From an uncultured Sutterella sp. (lineage in GTDB: Bacteria; Pseudomonadota; Gammaproteobacteria; Burkholderiales; Burkholderiaceae_F): a stretch of 13,371 bases of DNA. The stretch is from contig CAJLHF010000048.1 in assembly GCA_905206365.1 (NCBI GenBank), forward strand, positions 1 to 13,371, in the 5' to 3' direction. This document shows positions 1 through 7,250 of this stretch, in pieces. The notes under the pieces are model-generated. The model did not search any database. It was not told the origin of the DNA and saw only the letters and a program-made list of their open reading frames with translations. The position numbers were made by a program, and so were the translations under genes. Position 1 is the stretch's first letter; every line of letters begins with the position of its first letter.

Positions 1-2
1 AT

Positions 3-122
3 GACGACAATCTTGAGCGCGCTCGCGCATTTATGGAACGATGCCAACGGGAAACATGGCGTGTGCAAGCAAGTTTTCTCCCGGAAGACGTCCAGTATGC
101 GCAAGAAAAGTTATGCGCTTGA
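3..122 (+). CDS. C-terminal end of an unidentified protein (partial at the left edge)
   Basis: One plus-strand frame is open from the window edge to a TGA at 120-122 and encodes about 39 residues. The peptide is hydrophilic and rich in E, R, Q and A. It contains the stretch ERARAFMERCQRETW and ends in QEKLCA, which reads like the helical tail of a soluble protein. A 43-residue ATG frame also starts at position 1, but its composition looks less protein-like. I do not recognise the family. The gene would converge on hypE and share the terminator at 220-252. The call rests on amino-acid composition and an open frame only, so it is uncertain. Confidence 0.4.
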   Translation, partial: DDNLERARAFMERCQRETWRVQASFLPEDVQYAQEKLCA

Positions 123-277
123 TGTAAACTAAATATCGGCCGTATTAATAACACTGAATTTTCCATATATCCATACCCGAAAAAACCCGAATCCGGCAGA
201 CCGGATCCCCGGGACGAAAAACGTGCTCCCCGATCGCTCGGGCGAGCACGTTCTTTAGGGTTGGAGGCGCTTCGCTT
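123..277. other. Convergent intergenic spacer, AT-richer
   Basis: This spacer lies between the left-edge partial gene and the end of hypE. The part at about 123-190 is clearly richer in A and T than the genes around it. A 6-bp hairpin (ATCCGG at 191-196, CCGGAT at 201-206) is followed on the minus strand, a few bases on, by a run of six T from the A-tract near 180. That could be a weak second terminator downstream of the main one. I see no gene here. Confidence 0.5.
220..252 (-). terminator. Rho-independent terminator of the hyp operon, possibly bidirectional
   Basis: The arms 220-233 and 238-252 pair over 14 base pairs with one bulged C (243) and a TCGC loop (234-237). Read on the minus strand, the stem runs into a stretch of five T followed by CG, as expected for intrinsic termination. 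It lies 25 bases beyond the hypE stop. On the plus strand the stem is followed by TTCTTT, a weaker U-tract, so it may also end the gene entering from the left. Confidence 0.85.
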
Positions 278-1324
278 TCAGCAGATGCGCGGCAGCTGTT
301 CGCCTTCGAGCCAGTCGACGTTGCGGCGGCCGCCCATGAGGGTGGTCATCTCAACGCGCCCGGCGTTTTCTTCCGTAACGACGCCGATCTCGGCCGCATT
401 CGCGCCGTGCGGGTCGCTTCTCATCGCCGCGAGTGCCGCGTCGACCTCGTTTTCGGGAACGATCGCGATGAGTTTCCCTTCGTTCGCGACGTAGAGGGGA
501 TCAAGTCCCAGGAATTCGCACGCGGCGGCGACTTCGGGGCGCACGGGAATCTTCGATTCGTCAAGCACCATCCCGACCGAACTCTGAACGGCGATTTCGT
601 TCAAGGTCGTGGCGAGCCCCCCGCGCGTCGGATCGCGCAGGACGTGCGTGTTCGGAGCCGCTTTGAGAATTGCTTCCACCATGCGGTTCAAGGGGGCGGA
701 ATCGCTCTCGATGGTCGTGCCGAACGACATGTTCTCGCGCTGCGAGAGAATGGCCGTACCGTGGTCCCCCATCGTCCCCGAAATGAGGATGCGGTCCCCG
801 GGGCGCGCGGCGCGCCCCGAAATCGAGCGGTCGGTGAGTTTTTCGCCGATCCCCGTCGTCGTGATGTAAATCCCGTCGCCGTGCCCCTTTTCGACGACCT
901 TGGTGTCGCCCGTCACGACGAGCACCCCCGCTTCGCGGGCGGCCTCGGCCATGGAGGCGACGATTCGATCGAGGTCCGCAAGCGGAAAGCCCTCTTCCAA
1001 AATGAAGGTCGCGGCGATGTAAAGGGGCCTCGCACCGCAAACCGCCACGTCGTTCACGGTGCCGCAGACGGCAAGCGACCCGATGTCGCCGCCCGGGAAA
1101 AAGAGGGGCTTCACGACGTGCGCGTCGCAGGACACCGCCACGGGATTCGTCAGGGGCGGCATCACCGCCCCGTCGTGCCCTTCGTTGAGGTAGTCGTTCG
1201 AGAAGTGCTTCGCAAACAGCTCGCGGATGAGATCCGCCGTCGCTCGACCGCCCGAGCCGTGCGTCATGTCGACGACGCCGCGTCGAATGTCGAGCGCCCG
1301 GCGATATCCGGATTTGACGGCCAT
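278..1324 (-). CDS. hypE: HypE, hydrogenase maturation dehydratase (cyanide-ligand synthesis)
   Basis: HypE takes a carbamoyl group from HypF on its C-terminal cysteine, dehydrates it with ATP to a thiocyanate, and passes cyanide to the iron held by HypC-HypD. The 348-residue protein has the usual length. Visible marks are the N-terminal DMTHGSGGRAT glycine motif, a VTGDTKVVEKG segment, the PurM/AIRS-like DPTRGGLATTLNEIA motif, and the diagnostic C-terminal PRIC with the terminal cysteine as the last residue. The frame is open for 94 more codons upstream. The ATG at 1324 is chosen because AAAGGAGG (1333-1340) sits 8 bases before it and because the family begins here. It is the last gene of the operon, 103 bases after hypD. 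Confidence 0.97.
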   Translation of the reverse strand: MAVKSGYRRALDIRRGVVDMTHGSGGRATADLIRELFAKHFSNDYLNEGHDGAVMPPLTNPVAVSCDAHVVKPLFFPGGDIGSLAVCGTVNDVAVCGARPLYIAATFILEEGFPLADLDRIVASMAEAAREAGVLVVTGDTKVVEKGHGDGIYITTTGIGEKLTDRSISGRAARPGDRILISGTMGDHGTAILSQRENMSFGTTIESDSAPLNRMVEAILKAAPNTHVLRDPTRGGLATTLNEIAVQSSVGMVLDESKIPVRPEVAAACEFLGLDPLYVANEGKLIAIVPENEVDAALAAMRSDPHGANAAEIGVVTEENAGRVEMTTLMGGRRNVDWLEGEQLPRIC

Positions 1325-1356
1325 GATTCGTACCTCCTTTAATTTTCCTCGGGACG

Positions 1357-1394
1357 GCGTGCCGGGGCTTCTTCGTTGTTCGCCCCCGGCGCGC
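1357..1394 (-). other. Intercistronic hairpin between hypD and hypE
   Basis: GCCGGGG at 1361-1367 pairs with CCCCGGC at 1384-1390. After one mismatch, three further pairs (1357-1359 with 1392-1394) extend the stem. The loop is 16 bases. No T-run follows on the minus strand, so this is not a terminator. It may stabilise or process the message between hypD and hypE. A role is inference only. Confidence 0.4.
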
Positions 1395-1427
1395 TTGGAA
1401 TGTTTGTTATGGCAAAGCGTGTTCGCT

Positions 1428-2552
1428 TCAGCTCGCGCTCGTGCGGCGACCGTAGGCCCAAGCCGCGGCGCACGCGCCTTCGCTCGAAACCATGCACGCA
1501 CCGATCGGGTGCTGCGGGGTGCAAACCGTACCGAAAAGGACGCACTGTTCGGGCGTCTTCTCGCCGCGCAGGATCGCGCCGCAACTGCACGCCTTGTTGT
1601 CGGCAACGTGGCGTTCTTTCAACTCGAAGCGCTTCTCGGCATCAAAACGCGCGTACGCTTCGCGCAATTTCAACGCGGATTTCGGAACCGTACCGAGCCC
1701 TCGCCACTCGAAAGCGTCGCGCACTTCGAAGACTTCGCGCATCAGGGCCTGCGCCTTCACGTTCCCTTCGGGCGTAACGGCGCGGCTGAATTCGTTTTCG
1801 ACTTCGGCTCGCCCCTCGTTCACCTGACGAACGAGCATTTCGATCGCCATCAGCATGTCCAAGGGTTCGAACCCCGCCACGACGACGGGCTTGCCCCATT
1901 TCTCGGCAAAGGGGAGGTAGGGGTTCGAGCCGATCACGGTCGAAACGTGCGCGGGCCCGACAAGACCGTCCAAGACGGGAGCGTCGGGGCGCGAGGGGGC
2001 GGTAAGGAGAATGTGCTCCATCGCCGCGGGCGTCAACACGTGCGAGCAGAAAACGGTGAAGTTCGTGAGGTTTTCGGCTTCCGCCTGCTTGACGACGGCC
2101 GCGGTCGGGGGCGTCGTCGTCTCAAACCCGATGGCAAAGAAGACCACCTCGCGGTCGGGATTTTCGCGCGCGAGCTTCAAGGCGTCGCTCGGCGAATAGA
2201 CCATACGTACATCGCCCCCCGCGGCGCGGCACTGAAAGAGGCTCCTTCCTCCGGAAGCCGGTACGCGCATCGTGTCGGCGTACGTGGCCAGAATCACGCG
2301 GTGCTCGAGCGCAAGTTCGATCGCCTGATCGATTCGCCCGATCGGAAGCACGCACACGGGGCAACCCGGCCCGTGGATCATTCGAACGTTCGGAGGCAGA
2401 ATGTCGCTCAGGCCCCAGCGGGAAAGGACGTGCGTGTGCCCGCCGCAAAATTCCATGAAGCGGTAGGTCTTCTCGGGCCGTACCGCACGACGGATCGCTT
2501 CCGCCAAGCCCCGAGCCGTTTCGCTTTCGCGGTATTCGGTAACGTATTTCAC
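1428..2552 (-). CDS. hypD: HypD, Fe-S scaffold for Fe(CN)2CO assembly
   Basis: HypD carries a [4Fe-4S] cluster and forms, with HypC, the scaffold on which the Fe(CN)2CO group is built. The 374-residue product shows CGGHTH with Cys36, HGPGCPVC with Cys64 and Cys67, and a cysteine-rich C-terminus (CSCGAILRG, CVLFGTVCTP, GACMVSSEGAC) that binds the cluster. The start is a GTG at 2552. GGAGG lies 7 bases before it, and the resulting MKYVTEYRE lines up with the known HypD start (MRFVDEYRA in E. coli). A TTG two codons upstream (2558) overlaps the hypC stop but is only one base from the GGAGG. The gene begins 2 bases after hypC, so translational coupling is likely. Confidence 0.96.
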   Translation of the reverse strand: MKYVTEYRESETARGLAEAIRRAVRPEKTYRFMEFCGGHTHVLSRWGLSDILPPNVRMIHGPGCPVCVLPIGRIDQAIELALEHRVILATYADTMRVPASGGRSLFQCRAAGGDVRMVYSPSDALKLARENPDREVVFFAIGFETTTPPTAAVVKQAEAENLTNFTVFCSHVLTPAAMEHILLTAPSRPDAPVLDGLVGPAHVSTVIGSNPYLPFAEKWGKPVVVAGFEPLDMLMAIEMLVRQVNEGRAEVENEFSRAVTPEGNVKAQALMREVFEVRDAFEWRGLGTVPKSALKLREAYARFDAEKRFELKERHVADNKACSCGAILRGEKTPEQCVLFGTVCTPQHPIGACMVSSEGACAAAWAYGRRTSAS

Positions 2553-2554
2553 GA

Positions 2555-2803
2555 TCAAACCTCCGGGGAGCGATCGGACGCGGCGGAACCCGCCGTTTGC
2601 GCGAGGAGCTTCAGCGTTTCTTCGGCTTCCTTCGGGTCGATGCGGTTCAAGGCGAACCCGACGTGAAGAATCACCCAGTCGCCCGCCTTGGGAGTGTCGA
2701 TCAACGAAACGTCGACCGTCTTTTCAATGCCGCCCGCGTCGGCCAGAGCCGTCAGGCCGTCGGGCGAAACGGTTTTGAGTTGTACGGGGATCGCCAAACA
2801 CAT
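2555..2803 (-). CDS. hypC: HypC, hydrogenase maturation chaperone
   Basis: HypC is a small chaperone. It binds HypD through its N-terminal cysteine and delivers the Fe(CN)2CO unit to the hydrogenase large-subunit precursor. The 82-residue protein starts MCLAIP, giving the essential Cys2 after removal of Met, and has the family motif GDWVILHVGFALNRID. The A/E/S-rich tail after about residue 65 is normal for the family. The ATG is preceded by AAGGA about 9 bases upstream (near 2813-2817). Only this one HypC-type gene is present. A HupF/HybG-type paralogue dedicated to an uptake hydrogenase is not in the window. Confidence 0.95.
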   Translation of the reverse strand: MCLAIPVQLKTVSPDGLTALADAGGIEKTVDVSLIDTPKAGDWVILHVGFALNRIDPKEAEETLKLLAQTAGSAASDRSPEV

Positions 2804-3054
2804 AAACGAAATTCCTTAACGCTTGTCGGTATGCCGTGCGGAGCGTCGTCCGCCCGAGGTTCCCGATCTCTTTCGATACGAGTCCTCGGGGGTTCGCTCC
2901 GATGTCGGATTCTTTCGGGGGATTCTTCGAGGGCCGTCCTCTTTCGTGCACTTTCCTCGGCTTCGTCTTTAATCCTACGCACTTGCCGCGCGCTTGTCTT
3001 CCGTCCTTTTGCCGAGAAGACGCGCGCTCGGGACTCCGTCGTTCGGGCGAGGCA
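2804..3054 (-). other. 251-base spacer between hypF and hypC, no convincing gene
   Basis: The hyp genes are otherwise tightly packed, so a gap of this size is unusual. Open frames cross it, but they are R/E/P-rich and run into hypC out of frame, so I take them as composition artefacts. A weak sigma-70-like pair can be read on the minus strand: AAGACA (3000-2995) and TAGGAT (2977-2972) with a 17-base spacer, each matching 4 of 6 consensus positions. It could drive hypC-hypD-hypE separately, but that is speculative. I see no terminator for hypF here. Confidence 0.4.
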
Positions 3055-5652
3055 TCAAGGCGCCCCGAGCGTTCGGTCCGTCCGAAAGGCGTAGTCCGCC
3101 GGGGGAAGACCCGTCGCTTTCGCCTCTTCCAGGATGCGCGACGCCAACCACGCTTGGCCCGCCGCGACGCCCCCGTCGCCCGCAGGGGCTTTCCGAGGCA
3201 GCAGTCCTTCGAGCCCCAGCGCTTCGAGCCCCCGTACCACGCCTGCGGCGAGGAAACGGTTCGCAAAGCATCCGCCCGAGAGGACGACGTGCGTCGGGTC
3301 CATGGGGGTATCCGTGCATGCCGCACGAATCTCGCCCACCCACCGCACGAGCCCCCGAACGAGCGCGAGGTGAAAGAGAAGCGCCCCGTCTTCGGGCGAC
3401 TCACCCCGGTCGCGCCCGTCGAGGAGCCGATCCATAAGGGGAAGAAGATCCAAAACGCCCCGGTCCGAGACGCGCACGAGCGCGTCCAATTCCGAATCCG
3501 CAAAGGACGCCTTCGAGCGCGCCGCAAGACTTTCGAGCCGCATCGCGGCCGTTGCCTCGTCGTGCTGCACCGCGACCCCGGCAAGAAGGGCCGCGACCGC
3601 ATCGAACCACCGACCCGTCGAGGTCGTGTGCTTCGTGAGCCGCGGATTTCGGATCAATTGCACGAGGATCTCCGCCCTCTGCGGGGTGACGTGCCCCGCA
3701 AAGCGCCGCGCGATTTCCGCTTCGCGTCCGAGCTCCGTCAAAACGGCCGCCCCCATGCGCCAGGGTTCCCGCGCGGCCCGGTCGCCCCCGGGAAGCGGCA
3801 GGCTTCGCAGCGTCCCGAGTCGTTCGAACCCCGTCGCCCCCGCGAGAAGCAGTTCTCCGCCCCAGATCGAGGTGACGTCGGCCGAGTCGCCGCCTTCGAG
3901 AACCGGTCCGAGACCCACGCCGTCCAAGGCAAGGCCCAAAACGGGCGTTTTCCCCGTCAGACCCGCTTCCGCCATCACGGCCCCGACGTGGGCCGCGTGG
4001 TGCGGGACGCGAATGAGCGGCAGATTCCGTTCGGCCGCAAGATCCTGCGCAAAGCGCGTCGAGAAAAAGTCGGGGTGCAAGTCGCACGCAACGGCTTCGG
4101 GTCGAGCGTCGAGAATGCTTTCGAGATGCTCGACCGCTTCTTCGAGCGCCCGTTCGGTCGAACGGTTTTCAAGGTCCCCGATGTGCTGCGAAAGGACGAT
4201 TTCGTCCCCGCGCGAAATCGCACAGGTCGACTTGAGGTACGGCCCGAGCGCCAAGACGCACGGCAAATCGCGCACGCCCGTTTTGATGCCTTCGGGCACG
4301 AACCCGCGGGAGCGGCGAATGAAAAGGGGCTTCTCGTCCGCCACCCGAACGACGGAGTCGTCGCATCGAAGGAGAATGTCGCGGTTGTGTACGAGAATGA
4401 AATCCGCCATGGAACCCAAACGCTCGACGGCTTCGTCGTTTTGCGTCACCAAGGGTTCCCCGCCCGGGTTCGCGCTCGTCATGACGAGAAGCTCCTCAAC
4501 ACTCGCGTCGTGCATCCACGCGGTCCCCTCGGGTTCGCCCGCAAAGGTGTGAAAGATCATCGCGTGAAGCGGCGTGTAGGGAAGCATCACCCCGATGTCG
4601 GTGAGACCGGGGGCGACGCCTTCGAGCCGCGCATCGAATTCGGCATCCGTGAGAGTGTCCTTGAGCGCATTCGTTTCTTGCGCTCCTTCGCTCATCCCTT
4701 CGGCGGTTCGCTTCCGGGCGAGCACGATCGGACGCGCGGGCGAGGTGAGAAGCGTTTTTTCCTCGGGCGTGAAAACCACGTACTTTTCAAGGGCCTCGAC
4801 GGACGCCCCCATTACCGCCAGGGGCTTTTCGTCGCGGTGCTTGCGGGAGCGCAAGCGCGCAACGGCTTCGGCATTCCGCGCGTCGCACGCCAAATGAAAG
4901 CCCCCGAGCCCCTTCAAAGCGACGGTGAGGCCCGCCTTGAGCGCACGCACGACCGCCCGCACGGGGTCGCCCGCGTCTTCGGGAAGGAGCTCTGCGGGTT
5001 CCCCCGTCGGAAGGAGCAGTTTCAATTCCGGCCCGCACGCGGGGCAGGCATTGGGTTGCGCGTGAAAGCGCCGATCCGAAGGATCCTCGTACTCCTTGAG
5101 ACACGCGGGGCACATCGGAAACTTCGCCATCGACGTTTGCGGCCGGTCGTAGGGCAACCGGCGCGTGATCGTAAAGCGAGGACCGCAGTGGGTGCAGTTC
5201 GTGAAAGGATAGCGGTAGCGACGATTGGAGGACGCGAACATGTCCTCGAAGCACGCGTCGCACGTTCCCGCGTCCGCCGTGATCGAGGCGGTGACGCGAC
5301 CGCCCGCATGGGTTTCCGAAATCGAGAAGCCTTCAAGCCCTTCCGGGAGAGCTTGGGTCGTCTCGATCGAATCGATGCGGGCCAACGGAGGTTTTTCCGC
5401 AAGGAGCGTATCGGGAAAAGCGTCGAGCGACGACGCATCACCTTCGAGGCGAATGCCGACACCCGCTTCGTCGTTCCAGACGCGGCCCGCCAGATTGAGA
5501 GCGGCCGCAATGCGGTAGACCGTCGGGCGAAAGCCCACGCCCTGCACGAGCCCCGTGACGCGCACGATGCGGGCTTCGACAGAGCCGTGGAAATCCCGAG
5601 AATCGGGAGTGTTCTGCGGCAGGGAGGTGTTCGGGTTTTCCGAGTGCTTCAC
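3055..5652 (-). CDS. hypF: HypF, carbamoyltransferase of hydrogenase maturation
   Basis: HypF converts carbamoyl phosphate to carbamoyl-AMP and moves the carbamoyl group to the HypE C-terminal cysteine. Four parts are visible. An acylphosphatase-like domain has VQGVGFRP at about residues 36-43. Two zinc-finger units follow, with CxxC pairs near 131/134, 153/156, 181/184 and 203/206. A YrdC/Sua5-like domain comes next (LKGLGGFHLACDA, KPLAVM). Last is a Kae1-like domain with VPHHAAHVGAVMAEAGL and SGGCFANRF. The frame is open to a GTG at 5793, but that codon lies inside a strong terminator hairpin. I choose the GTG at 5652, preceded by GAGGAG at 9 bases, giving 865 residues. This still leaves about 25 poorly conserved residues before the acylphosphatase core. 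The product is longer than the usual 750 or so residues. Confidence 0.93.
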   Translation of the reverse strand: MKHSENPNTSLPQNTPDSRDFHGSVEARIVRVTGLVQGVGFRPTVYRIAAALNLAGRVWNDEAGVGIRLEGDASSLDAFPDTLLAEKPPLARIDSIETTQALPEGLEGFSISETHAGGRVTASITADAGTCDACFEDMFASSNRRYRYPFTNCTHCGPRFTITRRLPYDRPQTSMAKFPMCPACLKEYEDPSDRRFHAQPNACPACGPELKLLLPTGEPAELLPEDAGDPVRAVVRALKAGLTVALKGLGGFHLACDARNAEAVARLRSRKHRDEKPLAVMGASVEALEKYVVFTPEEKTLLTSPARPIVLARKRTAEGMSEGAQETNALKDTLTDAEFDARLEGVAPGLTDIGVMLPYTPLHAMIFHTFAGEPEGTAWMHDASVEELLVMTSANPGGEPLVTQNDEAVERLGSMADFILVHNRDILLRCDDSVVRVADEKPLFIRRSRGFVPEGIKTGVRDLPCVLALGPYLKSTCAISRGDEIVLSQHIGDLENRSTERALEEAVEHLESILDARPEAVACDLHPDFFSTRFAQDLAAERNLPLIRVPHHAAHVGAVMAEAGLTGKTPVLGLALDGVGLGPVLEGGDSADVTSIWGGELLLAGATGFERLGTLRSLPLPGGDRAAREPWRMGAAVLTELGREAEIARRFAGHVTPQRAEILVQLIRNPRLTKHTTSTGRWFDAVAALLAGVAVQHDEATAAMRLESLAARSKASFADSELDALVRVSDRGVLDLLPLMDRLLDGRDRGESPEDGALLFHLALVRGLVRWVGEIRAACTDTPMDPTHVVLSGGCFANRFLAAGVVRGLEALGLEGLLPRKAPAGDGGVAAGQAWLASRILEEAKATGLPPADYAFRTDRTLGAP

Positions 5653-5763
5653 GGCGGCGGTCTCCTCGGGGATCGGAAGGCGTTGCTCGTTTCGAAGCGA
5701 CGCCTCCGGAAAGTCGCGCGGCCCGGATGTTGTTCGTTCGGAATTCGGGTCGCACGTCGAAAA

Positions 5764-5807
5764 ATCCTCCGAAGCGTCGCGTTCTTTCAACACGACGCTC
5801 GGAGGAT
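5764..5807 (-). terminator. Strong intrinsic terminator between hypB and hypF
   Basis: Arms 5764-5783 and 5789-5807 pair almost perfectly over 19-20 bases around the 5-base loop CTTTC. There is one bulged A and one C/T difference that gives a G-U pair in RNA. On the minus strand the stem is followed at once by four or five T and then CGAC. The plus-strand side has no T-run, so the terminator acts on transcripts coming from hypB. It begins 36 bases past the hypB stop. Confidence 0.85.
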
Positions 5808-5842
5808 CGCCTTCATCGTTCGGACGGGTCGTGTCGGCAGCC

Positions 5843-6628
5843 TCAGAGGGAGGCCACCACGAGTTCCGCCTTCACCCAGGCGAGCCACTTGTCGAGCCCT
5901 TCGCCCGTCGCGGCGCTCACGACGAGGATTTTGATCTTCGGGTTGACTCGGAGGGCGTATTCCCGGGCCTTTTCGAGGTCGAACTTCACGTAGGGGAGAA
6001 GGTCCGACTTGTTGATGATCATGAGGTCCGAGGCGTGGAACATGTCGGGGTACTTGAGGGGCTTGTCCTCCCCTTCCGTCACCGAGAGGATCGCCACCTT
6101 GTGGGCTTCGCCGAGATCGAACTCGGCCGGGCAAACGAGGTTGCCGACGTTTTCGATGAAAAGGATCGAGCGGTCTTCAAGCGTCATGGCGCCGAGAGCC
6201 CCCTCCACCATCGCGGCGTCGAGGTGGCAGCCCTTTCCCGTATTGATCTGGAGCGCTGGCGCACCCGTCGCGCGGATGCGGTCGGCGTCGTTCGAGGTTT
6301 CCTGGTCGCCTTCGATGACGGCGGCCGGAAGCTCTCCGGCGAGCGCCTTGAGAGTGGCCGTAAGAAGTTCCGTTTTGCCGGAGCCGGGCGAGGAAACGAG
6401 GTTCAACGCCAGAATCCCTCGGCGAGCGAAGTAGGCGCGATTGCGGGCCGCCACTTCGTTGTTGCGTCCGAGCACGTCTTCTTCGATCGCAAGCATCCGT
6501 CCCGTCTTGCCGCCGTGGTCGTGCCCGTGGTCGTGCTCGTGGTCGTGCACGTGCATCGTCACGTTGCCGTTTTCGTCCGTATGGGTGTGCAGGCGGCCGG
6601 TCGTGCCGCAACCGCAAGTCGTACACAT
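5843..6628 (-). CDS. hypB: HypB, nickel-binding GTPase
   Basis: HypB is a SIMIBI-class GTPase that works with HypA to load nickel into the hydrogenase large subunit. The 261-residue protein begins with the high-affinity nickel motif CxxCGC (Cys2, Cys5, Cys7). A histidine-rich segment follows, with nine His between residues 14 and 38, which stores nickel. The G domain shows the P-loop SSPGSGKT (residues 79-86), GDQETSNDADRI, ENVGNLVCPAEFDLGE and NKSDLL for guanine recognition. The frame is open far upstream through hypA. The ATG at 6628 is fixed by GGAGG 8 bases before it (6637-6641) and by the cysteine motif. It lies 152 bases after hypA and is followed by the terminator at 5764-5807. Confidence 0.96.
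   Translation of the reverse strand: MCTTCGCGTTGRLHTHTDENGNVTMHVHDHEHDHGHDHGGKTGRMLAIEEDVLGRNNEVAARNRAYFARRGILALNLVSSPGSGKTELLTATLKALAGELPAAVIEGDQETSNDADRIRATGAPALQINTGKGCHLDAAMVEGALGAMTLEDRSILFIENVGNLVCPAEFDLGEAHKVAILSVTEGEDKPLKYPDMFHASDLMIINKSDLLPYVKFDLEKAREYALRVNPKIKILVVSAATGEGLDKWLAWVKAELVVASL
6515..6550 (-). repeat. 12-bp tandem repeat, three copies, in the HypB histidine-rich segment
   Basis: Three consecutive 12-base units (6515-6526, 6527-6538, 6539-6550) share GTGGTCGTG and end in CCC, CTC or CAC. Each encodes four residues of the His-Asp-rich stretch on the minus strand. The in-frame unit could expand or contract by slippage and so change the number of nickel-binding histidines without breaking the gene. 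Confidence 0.75.
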
Positions 6629-6780
6629 GATGCTTTCCTCCTTCGCGCAATCCGCCGAAAACCCCGTGAGGGCAGCGGCGAGCGTGTGTGTTCGGACCGG
6701 GGTTTCCGCTCGGGGCGGAAACCGTTGCTTGCCCGGTCGTGTTTCTTCGTCGTTGAAACGGAGTTCGGAAGCGTCGGCCC
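6629..6780 (-). other. hypA-hypB spacer with a hairpin
   Basis: This 152-base spacer contains no gene that I can support. It holds a perfect 8-bp inverted repeat, GGTTTCCG at 6701-6708 with CGGAAACC at 6716-6723, around a 7-base loop. No T-run follows on either strand, so it is not an intrinsic terminator. It may be an mRNA processing or stability element between hypA and hypB. Confidence 0.4.
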
Positions 6781-7170
6781 TCAGGGAAGGCCGGAGTCGC
6801 CGGCGGGCTCCTCTTCGATCTCGTCGTCGAGCGCTTCGACGATTCCCGTCACCTTGAGTTCGTCCCCGCCCGTGGCGGTTAACTGATACCCCCCGCACTT
6901 GGGGCACGGGTCGCCGTAGCGATGCAGGGGAACCGTTTCCGTACAGGTGTGGCACCAGGCGGCACCCGGTACGGGCGTCAAGACGAGTTCCGCCGCATCC
7001 GCCGGTCCCCCTTTCCGCACGCTCTCCCAGGCAAAGAAAAGCGCCGCGGGGTCGACCGCGGCGAGTTCCCCGACCGCGGCTTCGACGCGCTTGACGCGTC
7101 GAACGTTGTTCGCGCGGGCCGTACGTTCGACGATGTCGATGATCCCTTCGGCGATGGAGAGTTCGTGCAT
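6781..7170 (-). CDS. hypA: HypA, nickel metallochaperone
   Basis: HypA binds nickel at its N-terminus and transfers it to the hydrogenase large subunit together with HypB. The 129-residue protein starts MHELSIAEGI with the nickel-ligand His2. It carries the structural zinc site as CHTC (73/76) and CPKC (89/92). The core KVTGIVEAL end is conserved. About 15 further acidic residues (DDEIEEEPAGDSGLP) make it slightly longer than the usual 113-120. The ATG at 7170 has GAGGAA 8 bases upstream. It follows hupK by 80 bases. Confidence 0.95.
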   Translation of the reverse strand: MHELSIAEGIIDIVERTARANNVRRVKRVEAAVGELAAVDPAALFFAWESVRKGGPADAAELVLTPVPGAAWCHTCTETVPLHRYGDPCPKCGGYQLTATGGDELKVTGIVEALDDEIEEEPAGDSGLP

Positions 7171-7250
7171 GAAGCTGCTTCCTCGAATCTGGCTTCGTCC
7201 CGCGCGAAGTTCCCGACTTGTTCGATCGCTTTCGATCTCGCCGAAAATCT

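Noticed and set aside
1325..1606. Upstream extension of hypE by 94 codons
   Set aside because: It overlaps the end of hypD and lacks family similarity. AAAGGAGG before the ATG at 1324 decides the start.
1227..2666. Plus-strand open frame of 479 codons opposite hypD and the end of hypC
   Set aside because: It is antisense to recognisable HypD and HypC, and its translation shows no known motif.
2752..2982. Small minus-strand frame of 76 codons between hypF and hypC
   Set aside because: It runs into hypC out of frame, is highly charged without pattern, and has no convincing ribosome-binding site.
5653..5793. Longer HypF starting at the GTG at 5793
   Set aside because: The start codon lies in the loop-side arm of a strong terminator hairpin, has no good ribosome-binding site, and the added residues resemble no HypF.
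2836..5934. Plus-strand open frame of more than 1000 codons opposite hypF
   Set aside because: It is antisense to a clear HypF with all its domains. Its product is Arg-rich and low in structure, which is the expected artefact of GC-rich codon usage.
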